60,023 nucleotides of DNA, taken from Desulfocurvus vexinensis DSM 17965. GTDB lineage: Bacteria; Desulfobacterota; Desulfovibrionia; Desulfovibrionales; Desulfovibrionaceae. The stretch lies in assembly GCF_000519125.1 (NCBI RefSeq), contig NZ_JAEX01000018.1:1-60023 (forward strand), written 5' to 3'. The position numbers and the translations under genes are program-made. Numbering within the stretch: the first letter of the stretch is position 1; each line of letters begins with the position of its first letter. A model generated the notes under the pieces. It searched no databases. It worked only from the letters and a program-made list of their open reading frames with translations, and was not told where the DNA came from. Below are positions 45,208-57,077 of the stretch, piece by piece.

Positions 45208-47700
45208 CTAGAGGGATTCCAGGAACTGGTCCACCAGTTCCTGGACCTGATCGTCGCCGGTGAGCGCCATGTCCATGAGCCGGGTGCGTCCGAGCAGGGT
45301 GCCCACCAGGGTCAGGGTCAGCTCGATCTTGGGCGCCGGGGCGCGGTCCAGGCGGGCGTCGAGCATGTCGCCGGTGACCTTGACGCGGAAGCCCGCGCTG
45401 GCCAGGACCTTCTTCACGAAATCCAGGCGCAGCAGGCGCTGGCCCACGCCCGCGCCCCCGCCCTTGAAGCGGAAGTTTACGTAGTTGGCCTCGGGGTGTT
45501 CGCCGCACATGGCGTCCACCACCGCGAAGTGGTAGCCGAAGCGCATGAGCAGGTGCATGTATTCGCGGGCCACCACCACGTAGCTGGACAGGATTTTTGA
45601 CTTCAGGCTGAACACGCCGCCGGACATCTGGTCGAAGCGCTCCCAGTCGAAGGCCAGCAGGCTGCCGTCCCACTGCACGTCGGGGTGGTTCAGCCCTTCC
45701 CACAGGGCGATGAGCGAGCCGCTGGCGAAGTGGCAGGGGTCCACGGTTTTTTCCGCCGCCGCCGCCGGGGTCAGGCCACCGCCCAGGTCCAGCACGTGCA
45801 GCACCACGGGCAGCGGGGTCTGGAGCAGCTTGGCCTGGGTCAGGCCGCGCCCGTCCTTGCCCACCAGGGAGAACATCTCGCCCACCCCGCGCTCGTGGCA
45901 GAAGCGCACGATGTCGTGGATGGTGCGGCAGCCGTGGGGCGCGAAGTTCTCGTCCTCGGGGTCGGTGAGGTTCAGGGGCGAAATGCGGCTCATGACCTCG
46001 GCCATGCGCCTGCGGAACGGCGTGTCGCGCTGGGGCCGGGGGCGGCCCGCGCGCTCCTTCAGCGCCGCCACCGCGCCGTCGTAGACCCGGCCATGGGTGG
46101 CGTCCACGGTGACCTGGCGGCCTTCTTCCAGGGTGCGGGTGGCGAACTTGGCGTTGACCACCACCGGCAGGCCGAATTCGCGGGCCACGGAGGCGAAGTG
46201 GCTGGCCTTGGAGCCGGTGTCGGTGACCACGGCGGCCAGGCGCTCCAGCACGCTGACATAGGCCGGGGAGAGGGTATCGGCCACCAGCACGCAGCCCTCG
46301 GCCACGCTGTCGAGGTCGGTGATCCGCTGGGGCTTGCACACCGGGCCCATGCCCACCCCGGGGCTGGCGGGCACCCCGCGCAGCAGCGGCTCGTCGGGCA
46401 GGGGGGCGTCGCGGTCCGGCTCCGGCTCGCCGTCCGCCGCCTCCAGGCCCAGGGGCCGGGCCTGGAGGATGTACAGCGAGCCGTTGCGGTCCATGCACCA
46501 TTCGATGTCCTGCGGGGCGCGGAACAGCCGCTCCAGGTGCAGCCCGACCCGGGCCAGGGACAGGGCGTGGGCCTCGGGCAGGCAGGGGCCCTCGTCGGGC
46601 GTGTCGCCGCAGACCACCTGCGGCGCGCCGCCGCCGGAGGCGTGGGCCACGATGGCGGGGGCCTCGCCGCGCGAGATGGTCAGGGTTTCGGGCGAGGCGC
46701 TGCCGTCCACCAGGGCGCGGCCCATGCCGGGCACGGCGTACACGGCCAGGGTGTCGCCGTCCGGGTCGGCGGGGTCGCGGGTGTAGACCACGCCGCTGGC
46801 TGCGGGGTCGATCATCTCGGTGACCAGCACGGCCATGGGCGTCTGCTGGTCGGGCAGGCCGTAGCGGATGCGGTAGGTCACGGCCTTGGCGCTGTACTTG
46901 CTCGCCAGCACCTTCTTGTAGGCCGGGGTGATGTCCGACAGCGACACGCCGAGCACGGACTCGTACTGCCCGGCGAAGGAGGCCTCGGAGTCCTCGCCGC
47001 GCGCGCTGGAGCGCAGGGCCAGGCGCACGCGCCCGCCGCGCGCCCCGGCCAGCAGCATGGCCCGGTGGCGGTACTCCTGCTCCACCGCCGGAGGCACCTC
47101 GCCCGCCAGGATCAGGCGTTGGATCTCCTCGCAGATGTCGCCCACGAACCCCGGGGCGTCGAGGTTGACCTTGGCCAGCAGGGTGTCGATGCGCGGGCGC
47201 AGCTCGTTGTATTCGATGAAATAATGGAAGGCCCGGCAGGTGATGACGAAGCCCTCGGGCACGGGCAGCTCGGCCAGGGCGGCCGCCTGGGCCAGGTTGT
47301 GGGCCTTGCCCCCGGCGCAGGCCGGGCGGCCCAGGGCCTCCTCGTAGCTCATGGCGAAGGGCGGGGCGAACTCGAAGTCCTGCGGCTCGGAGGCCATGGT
47401 CAGGTAGAAGGCGATCTTGTTGCGGTAGTCGGGCAGGTCCAGGTAGTTGCCCGGGGTCATGGCCAGCAGCTCGCGCACCAAAAAGTCGGACTGCGAAAGC
47501 AGCTCGCGCACCAGCTGGTTGACGCGGGCCCAGTCCACGGGCGTGCCGCCGTAGTGGATGTCCTCCAGTTCGGCGATGCGCTCCAGGCAGGCGCGGTCGA
47601 TCTCCAGCAGGTTCTTGAACGACTCGTACTTGCGCCGCAAGACGGTGCCGGGGGCGAAGACCTGGTAGGTCCAGTGCTTGAACAGCTCCTTGAAGTCCAT
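45208..47700 (-). CDS. PEP/pyruvate-binding (PPDK/PEP-synthase-like) protein with atypical C-terminus
   Basis: An 830-residue protein. After about 110 N-terminal residues, the nucleotide-binding PPDK_N-like region spans about 115-430: GGKAHNLAQAAALAELPVPEGFVIT, then LALRSSARGEDSEASFAGQYES, then DIEWCMDRNGSLYILQARPL. A swivelling phosphohistidine domain follows, with DTGSKASHFASVAREFGLPVVV; His501 is the phosphorylatable residue. The last 280 residues do not show the PEP-utilising TIM barrel motifs of PEP synthase or PPDK; they contain GGGLTPAAAAEKTVDP and CGEHPEANYVNFRFKGGG instead. The protein may phosphorylate something other than pyruvate. The ATG is preceded by AAGGAG. It is 28 bases after the response regulator. 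Confidence 0.85.
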   Translation of the reverse strand: MDFKELFKHWTYQVFAPGTVLRRKYESFKNLLEIDRACLERIAELEDIHYGGTPVDWARVNQLVRELLSQSDFLVRELLAMTPGNYLDLPDYRNKIAFYLTMASEPQDFEFAPPFAMSYEEALGRPACAGGKAHNLAQAAALAELPVPEGFVITCRAFHYFIEYNELRPRIDTLLAKVNLDAPGFVGDICEEIQRLILAGEVPPAVEQEYRHRAMLLAGARGGRVRLALRSSARGEDSEASFAGQYESVLGVSLSDITPAYKKVLASKYSAKAVTYRIRYGLPDQQTPMAVLVTEMIDPAASGVVYTRDPADPDGDTLAVYAVPGMGRALVDGSASPETLTISRGEAPAIVAHASGGGAPQVVCGDTPDEGPCLPEAHALSLARVGLHLERLFRAPQDIEWCMDRNGSLYILQARPLGLEAADGEPEPDRDAPLPDEPLLRGVPASPGVGMGPVCKPQRITDLDSVAEGCVLVADTLSPAYVSVLERLAAVVTDTGSKASHFASVAREFGLPVVVNAKFATRTLEEGRQVTVDATHGRVYDGAVAALKERAGRPRPQRDTPFRRRMAEVMSRISPLNLTDPEDENFAPHGCRTIHDIVRFCHERGVGEMFSLVGKDGRGLTQAKLLQTPLPVVLHVLDLGGGLTPAAAAEKTVDPCHFASGSLIALWEGLNHPDVQWDGSLLAFDWERFDQMSGGVFSLKSKILSSYVVVAREYMHLLMRFGYHFAVVDAMCGEHPEANYVNFRFKGGGAGVGQRLLRLDFVKKVLASAGFRVKVTGDMLDARLDRAPAPKIELTLTLVGTLLGRTRLMDMALTGDDQVQELVDQFLESL

Positions 47701-47728
47701 GGGACGCGGGGCTCCTTGCCTGGGGGTT

Positions 47729-48088
47729 CTAGCTGGCCAGGACCTTGCCGACCTTGTCTTCCAGCTCGTCCTTGTCGATGGGCTTGACGCAGTAGTCCGC
47801 CGCGCCCAGGCGCTGGCACTGGCGCGCGGTCTCGATGGTCGGATAGCCGGTGAGCATGATGACCCGCGTGCCCGGAGAGACCTTCTTGAGCTCTTCGAGC
47901 ACCTCGACGCCGGTCATCTTCTTGAGCTTGATGTCCAGGATGGCCAGGTCCGGGGCGTGGGCCTTGGCGTGGGCCAGGGCCTCCTCCTCCTCGGTGAAGG
48001 CCTCCACGCTGTGCCCCTTGCGTTCCAGGATGCGCTTGATGAGCACGCCTGCGTCCATCACATCGTCGAGCACGATGATCGTGGCCAT
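47729..48088 (-). CDS. Single-domain response regulator (receiver only)
   Basis: A 119-residue CheY-like receiver. It has the acidic pocket LDDV (residues 7-10), the phosphoacceptor Asp52 in LAILDIKLKKMTG, Thr80 in VIMLTGYP and Lys102 in CVKPIDK. There is no output domain, so it must act by protein contact, perhaps with the PEP-synthase-like protein or phosphatase encoded next. AAGGAG precedes the ATG. It starts one base after the histidine kinase stop. Confidence 0.94.
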   Translation of the reverse strand: MATIIVLDDVMDAGVLIKRILERKGHSVEAFTEEEEALAHAKAHAPDLAILDIKLKKMTGVEVLEELKKVSPGTRVIMLTGYPTIETARQCQRLGAADYCVKPIDKDELEDKVGKVLAS

Positions 48089-48089
48089 G

Positions 48090-50206
<2,117 letters not shown>

Positions 50207-50210
<4 letters not shown>

Positions 50211-51199
50211 CGCAGCAGTTCCTCCCCGACCATCTCGGCCAGGCGGCGCACGGGGTCGAAGTCCGCGTCCTGCGAGGGAATGATGGCCGTGAGCCCGGCG
50301 TTTTCCAGGATCGGCCTGTGGGTGGGCCTGCTGATGTCCAGGGCGATCATGGCGTCGCGGATCTTGCGCACGATTTCGGGGTCCAGGCCCTTGCGCGCGG
50401 CGTAGACCCAGCCCGGATACCAGCGCGACACGTCCAGCACGCGGATCTGCGACACGTCGATGGTGTTGGCCACGATGGCCAGGGTGCCCTCGCGGATGGA
50501 ACCCACGCCGTACTTGCCGGAATACACGCCCAGCACGACCTTTTCCTGCTTGCCGCCGGGGCCGGGGGCGAAGGCGATCTCGGTGAAGTCTTCCTTGTGG
50601 ATGCCGTTTTCAATGAAATGGCCCAGGGGGTAGAGATAGCCGCCGGCGCTGGAGGGGTCCACGGCCAGCCAGCGCTCGCCGCGCACGTCCTGGAGGGTCT
50701 TGATGCGCGGGTTGTCGGCGCGGGTGATGATCTGGCCGCGGAAGTTGCGGCCCTCGGGCTCCACCACGCGGGCGAAAGCCCAGGCGCCCTGGCGCTCGGC
50801 CATCTTAATGTAGATGAAGGGGTTGGAGAAGGAGATGTCGATGAGCCCCTGATCGACCATGTTCATGTGCTCGCCGAAGGTGTCGGGGAAGACCTGGCGC
50901 ATCCTGAGCCCCGTGGCCTCGGCCAGGTACTCCACCAGCAGGTGGTGGCGCTGGTAGGAGGTGGCGTGGGAGTACTGGGGCGCGTAGGCGTAGGTGAGCT
51001 CCTCCTGGCGCTGGTGGAAGGTGATGGGCTCGCGTTTGGTCAGGTCCACCTGGCGCACGGGCTCGTTGTCGTTGCAGCTGGACAGGGGCACGGCCAGCAG
51101 CAGCGCCAGCAGCACCACCAGCACGAGGCCCGGCAGGTCGTGGGGCAGCTTGCGCAAGAGCGTCCTGTACAGCGGCGAGGAGGGCATGCGGGAACTCAT
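50207..51199 (-). CDS. PhnD-type phosphate/phosphonate-binding lipoprotein
   Basis: A 330-residue periplasmic binding protein of the PhnD/SsuA-like type. After an unusually long charged N-terminus comes a hydrophobic stretch with lipobox VPLSSC (Cys42). The core reads [29 protein letters not shown], then [25 protein letters not shown], then [23 protein letters not shown], the usual PhnD order. No ABC permease or ATPase is nearby; instead a histidine kinase follows with a GTGA overlap. It is thus probably a ligand-sensing partner of that kinase. The ATG at 51199 is preferred to a TTG at 51229; the ribosome-binding site is poor for both. Confidence 0.87.
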
Positions 51200-51319
51200 A
51201 TCCCGAAAATCCGGCAATTGGTACCCCAAAACGGAGGGCGGTCCGTCGCCCGTGGCTCGCGGTGCGTGGCCTCCGGGCGCGGCCCCGGGCGGGTGCGCAG
51301 AAAAATGCGCCCCCGGGTG

Positions 51320-51347
51320 TTGACACCCGCCCTAGGTGTCTTATCAC
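51320..51347 (+). promoter_or_regulatory. Predicted promoter of groESL
   Basis: A perfect TTGACA (51320-51325) is followed after 16 bases by TATCAC, with four of six matches to the -10. It lies about 135 bases before groES and upstream of the CIRCE operator, as expected for HrcA-controlled chaperonin genes. Confidence 0.6.
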
Positions 51348-51412
51348 TCTCCCCGAAGCCCGTCGCCGGTTGGCATGAGCCTTTCCGGTCGCGGGCGATC
51401 AGGTGCCATGGG

Positions 51413-51439
51413 CTGGCACTCGCAACCCGGGAGTGCCAA
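51413..51439 (+). promoter_or_regulatory. CIRCE operator (HrcA-binding inverted repeat)
   Basis: CTGGCACTC and GAGTGCCAA are separated by exactly nine bases. The consensus is TTAGCACTC-N9-GAGTGCTAA; the left half matches seven of nine and the right half eight of nine. It lies in the predicted leader of groES, 43 bases before the start codon. HrcA itself is not encoded in the window. Confidence 0.85.
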
Positions 51440-51481
51440 AGCCGCAACCAGCCACTCCTTAAAATCATTCGGAGGATAGTC

Positions 51482-51772
51482 ATGAAACTGAAACCGTTGA
51501 ACGACCGCGTCCTGGTCAAGCGTCTGGAGAGCGAAGAAGTCACCGCCGGGGGCATCATCATCCCCGACACCGCCAAGGAAAAGCCCATCAAGGGCCAGAT
51601 CGTGGCCGCCGGGCCCGGCAAGCGCGACGACGCGGGCAAGGCCATTCCCATGTCCGTCAAGGCTGGCGACTTCGTGCTGTTCAACAAGTACGCCGGAACC
51701 GAGGTCAAGATCGACGGCGTGGAGCACCTCGTCATGCGCGAGGATGACATCCTGGCTATCATCGAGAAGTAA
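51482..51772 (+). CDS. groES: Co-chaperonin GroES
   Basis: A 96-residue protein that caps the GroEL folding chamber. It shows [20 protein letters not shown], the mobile-loop sequence [15 protein letters not shown] and the C-terminal [26 protein letters not shown] lies seven bases before the ATG. A CIRCE operator upstream indicates heat-shock control by HrcA. groEL follows after 49 bases. Confidence 0.98.
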   Translation: MKLKPLNDRVLVKRLESEEVTAGGIIIPDTAKEKPIKGQIVAAGPGKRDDAGKAIPMSVKAGDFVLFNKYAGTEVKIDGVEHLVMREDDILAIIEK

Positions 51773-51821
51773 CCCGCCCGTTCCCGATTTTTCCCACTTT
51801 GCATGAACAAGGAGAAACGAC

Positions 51822-53459
<1,638 letters not shown>

Positions 53460-53487
53460 GCCCCCGCGCGCCTTACCCCGGATGATC

Positions 53488-53519
53488 AAAGGCCGACCCG
53501 CAAGGGTCGGCCTTTTTGT
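53488..53519 (+). terminator. Rho-independent terminator of groESL
   Basis: A perfect 12-base stem (AAAGGCCGACCC with a GCAA tetraloop) is followed by TTTTTG. This is a textbook intrinsic terminator 28 bases after the groEL stop. Confidence 0.93.
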
Positions 53520-53653
53520 TTGCCTGCGGGGGAGGGAGCTGCGGCGGGCTTTCCCCGCCGCGCCGTCCGGGCCGCGCGGCGAAGGGCCCCCGGGGCGGGC
53601 GCACGGGGCCGGAGCAGGCCCCGGCGGAGCGCCCCGGGGGCCTTCCCGGGCCG

Positions 53654-53689
53654 AAAAATGGGGCTGCCTTCGCCAGCGAAGACAGCCCC
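53654..53689 (-). terminator. Terminator of the rubrerythrin gene
   Basis: On the minus strand a 14-base stem with one mismatch (GGGGCTGTCTTCGC against GCGAAGGCAGCCCC) is followed by ATTTTTCGG. It lies about 30 bases past the rubrerythrin stop. The region between here and the groEL terminator (53520-53653) holds no gene. The core resembles the hairpin at 18319-18350. Confidence 0.82.
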
Positions 53690-53718
53690 GTTTCCAGGCA
53701 AAGCGGAAGCCGGAACGC

Positions 53719-54213
53719 CTAGTCCACCTTGAAGAAGGCCTTCTTGGCGGCCTTGCACACGGGGCAGGCGTCCGGGGCTTCGTGCTCGACGGTGTGGCCG
53801 CACACGGAGCAGACGTAGTATTCGGCGGGCTCGGGGTTGTCCAGGGTGTCCAGGGCCTTGCGGTAGAGCTTGGCGTGCACGGCCTCGACCACGTTGGCGA
53901 ACTCGAAGGAGCGCAGGGCGGCCTTGTGGCCTTCGGCCTTGGCGTCCTCGATCATGGGCGGGTACATCTCCTTGAACTCGTGGGTCTCGCCCTCGATGGC
54001 GGCCTTGAGGTTCTCGGCGGTGGTGCGGATGGCGCCCAGGGCCCGCAGGTGGGCGTGGGCGTGCACGGTCTCGGCGGCGGCGGCGGCGCGGAACAGGCGC
54101 GCGGCCTGGGGGTGGCCTTCCTTGTCGGCCTTCTCGGCGAAGGCCAGGTATTTGCGGTTGGCCTGGGATTCGCCGGCAAAGGCCTCCATCAGGTTCTTCT
54201 CGGTCTTGCTCAT
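53719..54213 (-). CDS. Rubrerythrin
   Basis: A 164-residue non-heme iron protein that reduces hydrogen peroxide in anaerobes. The diiron domain has the ExxxxxxxH-type ligand pattern ([19 protein letters not shown] with Glu15, [16 protein letters not shown] with Glu48 and His51, and later [14 protein letters not shown] and [13 protein letters not shown]). The C-terminal rubredoxin-like domain has CSVCG and CPVCK for one FeS4 centre. It is the short form without extra insert. AAGGAG lies five bases before the ATG. A candidate operator lies in its leader. Confidence 0.96.
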   Translation of the reverse strand: MSKTEKNLMEAFAGESQANRKYLAFAEKADKEGHPQAARLFRAAAAAETVHAHAHLRALGAIRTTAENLKAAIEGETHEFKEMYPPMIEDAKAEGHKAALRSFEFANVVEAVHAKLYRKALDTLDNPEPAEYYVCSVCGHTVEHEAPDACPVCKAAKKAFFKVD

Positions 54214-54231
54214 GGTCGCTCCTTGCGGGTA

Positions 54232-54245
54232 CTAATTGTTATTAG
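54232..54245 (-). promoter_or_regulatory. Candidate operator upstream of rubrerythrin
   Basis: CTAATTGTTATTAG is a CTAAT-N4-ATTAG inverted repeat in AT-rich DNA between the predicted promoter and the start codon of rubrerythrin. Rubrerythrins of sulfate reducers are commonly under PerR; the match to a PerR box is loose, so the regulator is inference. Confidence 0.4.
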
Positions 54246-54266
54246 GAATATTTACTGACAGGAAGG

Positions 54267-54294
54267 AATGTACAGCATTTCCAGGGGGAGTCAA
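54267..54294 (-). promoter_or_regulatory. Predicted rubrerythrin promoter
   Basis: On the minus strand TTGACT (54289-54294) and TACATT (54267-54272) are separated by 16 bases. Five and four of six bases match consensus. It lies about 55-80 bases upstream of the start codon, just upstream of the CTAAT-N4-ATTAG repeat. Confidence 0.5.
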
Positions 54295-54456
54295 GGGCCA
54301 AATGCGAGGAAATTCCCCCCGGGGCCCGCCAGGCCCCGCAAACGGGTCCGGGCCTATTCAAATCCCTGAAACAACCGATGAAACAGCCAGGGCGGTTGCC
54401 ATCGGCCGGGCAAGGCGTGTACAGGATACGAAACTCAGGCCTTCAGGGGAAGAGCA

Positions 54457-56904
54457 GTGGCTGTTTTCAAGTGCCCGTCCTGCGGGCTGGACAGGAAGCT
54501 CCCGGACAAATACGCGGACCGCAGGGTCCGCTGCCCCAGGTGTGGCGAGAGCTCGCTGGTGGCGGCCGACGCGGGCGACCTGCACCTGGACGATGTGATC
54601 GAAGCCGAGCCCGCGGCCCGGCCCCAGGCGGCGGGGCGCACCGGGGGCAAGGCCATCAGCGAGGCCGAGCTGTCCCGCGCCATGGAGGCGGAGCTGCGGC
54701 CCCGGTTCATCGAGGGCGGGGCGCTGGGCAACCTGGCGGGCGGGCTGGTGGCCGGGGTCCTGGGCGTGCTCTTCGCCCTGGCCGTGGCCACGCTGGTTTC
54801 TTCCCAGGGCGCGCTGCTGGAGCACTTTCCCCACGCGGTGACCATGGCCCTTTTGGGCGCCACGGTGCTGGGCCTGGCGGTGGCCCTGCGCAGCCGCATC
54901 GCCTTTGCCGCCGCCGGGCCGGAAACCATGACCGGCGTGGTGCTTTTCCTGCTCGCGGGCTTCGTGCAGGAGCGCATGACGGGCGCGCCCGCCGAGGCGG
55001 TACTGGCCACCACCCTGGCGGCCCTGGCCGTGTGCGGCCTGTTCACGGGCGCCCTGCTGCTGGCGGCGGGCCTGTCGCGCAGCAGCGACCATGTGCGCTA
55101 CGTGCCCATCCAGGCCCTGGGCGGCGTGCTGGCGGCGGTGGGCTTCATGCTGGTGGTCCAGGCCTTCGGGGTGGCCCTGGGGCGCAGCGTGTGCCTGGGC
55201 GACATCATGGCCCGCTATTTCGATGCCGAATTGTGCCTGCGCTGGGCTCCGGCCATCGGGCTGGGGGTCGCGCTGTTCGTGGTCCTGCGCTGGGTCCGCA
55301 ACGCCTATGCCGTGGCGGCGCTGCTGGCCCTGGCCGTGGGCGCCTGCCACGGCTACCTGCACTGGCAGGGCATCGGGCTGGAGCAGGCCCGGGAGCTGGG
55401 CTGGCTGTTCGGCCCCCTGGCCGCCCGGGCGCCCTGGGCCCATGTCCAGGACGCGGGCTTCCTGGACAGCATCGACTGGATGGTCATCGCCGACTGCGCG
55501 GGCTACGTGCTGGCCCTGGGCGGGCTGGTGGCGGGCTCGGCCATGATCCGCATCTCGGAGATGGAGGTCGTCACCGGCAAGCCCGTGGACCTGGACGGCG
55601 AATTCCGCGTGCTGGGGGTGGGCAACATGCTGTGCGCCCTGGGCGGCGGCCTGCCGGGCACCCTGTCGCTGGACCGCAGCCTGGGCAACCGCCTGGCCGG
55701 GGCCTCGGGCATGCTGGCGGGGCTCACAGGCACGGCGGTGTGCGCCCTGGCCCTGGTGCTGGCCGACCGCTGGCTGCCGCTGCTGCCGCGCTTCGTCCCG
55801 GCGGGCATCCTGGCCGGGCTGGGCCTGTCGCTGCTGTGGCGCTGGCTGGGCGAGACGCGCACCCGCTTCACCCACAAGGGCGACTACGCCCTGCTGGTGC
55901 TGGTGTTCCTGGTCACGGTCTGCCTGGGGCTGCTGCCGGGGCTGGCCATCGGGGCGGCCCTGGCCATGCTGGTCACCGCCGTGCGCTACGGCTCGGTGAG
56001 CGTGGTGCGCCTGGAGATGTCCGGCGCCAACTTCCACAGCCACGCCGACCGCGCCCCGGCCCAGCAGGCCGTGCTGCGCGCCAAGGGCGACCAGATCCAC
56101 GTTTTGACCCTGCAGGGCTTCATCTTCCTGGGCACCACCAACCGCCTGATCGAGATGATCACCGCGCGGCTGCACGACCAGGGGCGCGAGCCGCTGCGCT
56201 TCGTGCTGCTGGACTTCACCTTCACCAGCGGTCTGGACTCGTCGGTGGCCATCTCCTTCATCCGCATGAAGCAGATCGCCAAGACCGGCGGGTTCCTGCT
56301 GGTGTTCACCAACGTGCCCTTCGAGCTGGAGACGCAGCTGGCCCGGGCGGGCTGCGTGCTCTCCGACCAGGACGGCGGCTCCATCACCGTGACCTCGCTG
56401 GACTACGCCCTGGAATGGGCCGAGGACCATATCCTCGACGAGGCCGACGAGCTGCACCAGGAGCACAAGAACCTGGCCGAGCTGCTGGCGCCGGTGTTTC
56501 CCGACCGGCAGCTCATCCCGCTGCTGCTGCGCGTGCTGACGCGGGTCGAGGTGGCCCGGGGGCGGGTGGTCTTCCGCCAGGGCGACGCCCCGGACAGCAT
56601 GTACTTCATCGAACGCGGCACGGTGAACGTGGAAATGGCCCTGGAGGGGGAAAAGCACCTGCGGCTGAAGAAGATGGGCCCGGGCACGGTGTTCGGCGAG
56701 ATGGGCCTGTACACCTCGGCCCCGCGCTCGGCCACCGTGACCGCCGCCGAGGACTGCGTGTTGCACCGCCTGCCCGCCAAGGCCCTGCCCCTGCTTCAGC
56801 ACAAGCGCCCCGACCTGGCGGCGGCCATCCACCACTTCGTGGTCGGGCTGCTGGCCGACCGGGTGGCGGCCTCCAACGCCGCCCTGCGCGAGGTCCTGCG
56901 CTAG
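54457..56904 (+). CDS. Zinc ribbon-SulP-STAS-cNMP-binding multidomain membrane protein
   Basis: An 815-residue protein. Residues 1-35 form a small zinc ribbon (CPSC at 6-9 and CPRC at 26-29). Residues about 85-510 hold about a dozen membrane spans with SulP-type features (RVLGVGNMLCALGGGLPGTLSLDRSL). A STAS domain follows at about 525-640 (LRFVLLDFTFTSGLDSSVAISFIRMKQ). A cyclic-nucleotide-binding domain occupies about 690-800 (VVFRQGDAPDSMYFIERGTVNVEM and GTVFGEMGLYTSAPRSATV). Anion transport gated by a nucleotide is the family-based guess. The start is GTG behind GGGGAAGAG. The N-terminal zinc ribbon is unusual for SulP proteins. Confidence 0.85.
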   Translation: MAVFKCPSCGLDRKLPDKYADRRVRCPRCGESSLVAADAGDLHLDDVIEAEPAARPQAAGRTGGKAISEAELSRAMEAELRPRFIEGGALGNLAGGLVAGVLGVLFALAVATLVSSQGALLEHFPHAVTMALLGATVLGLAVALRSRIAFAAAGPETMTGVVLFLLAGFVQERMTGAPAEAVLATTLAALAVCGLFTGALLLAAGLSRSSDHVRYVPIQALGGVLAAVGFMLVVQAFGVALGRSVCLGDIMARYFDAELCLRWAPAIGLGVALFVVLRWVRNAYAVAALLALAVGACHGYLHWQGIGLEQARELGWLFGPLAARAPWAHVQDAGFLDSIDWMVIADCAGYVLALGGLVAGSAMIRISEMEVVTGKPVDLDGEFRVLGVGNMLCALGGGLPGTLSLDRSLGNRLAGASGMLAGLTGTAVCALALVLADRWLPLLPRFVPAGILAGLGLSLLWRWLGETRTRFTHKGDYALLVLVFLVTVCLGLLPGLAIGAALAMLVTAVRYGSVSVVRLEMSGANFHSHADRAPAQQAVLRAKGDQIHVLTLQGFIFLGTTNRLIEMITARLHDQGREPLRFVLLDFTFTSGLDSSVAISFIRMKQIAKTGGFLLVFTNVPFELETQLARAGCVLSDQDGGSITVTSLDYALEWAEDHILDEADELHQEHKNLAELLAPVFPDRQLIPLLLRVLTRVEVARGRVVFRQGDAPDSMYFIERGTVNVEMALEGEKHLRLKKMGPGTVFGEMGLYTSAPRSATVTAAEDCVLHRLPAKALPLLQHKRPDLAAAIHHFVVGLLADRVAASNAALREVLR

Positions 56905-57077
56905 CGGGGTCGGCGCCCGCCCCCCGGCGGGCCCGCGCGCGGACCGCCGCAGCCCCGGCCCCGGGCGCCAGGGGGCATCCGGCGCCCGGACTGCACGTGC
57001 CCAGCAAGGGCGTTGCATCCGCGCCCGGGGCGCGCTAGTGTGCCGTGGCCCCCGCAACCGCCAACCCCACGACGCGC

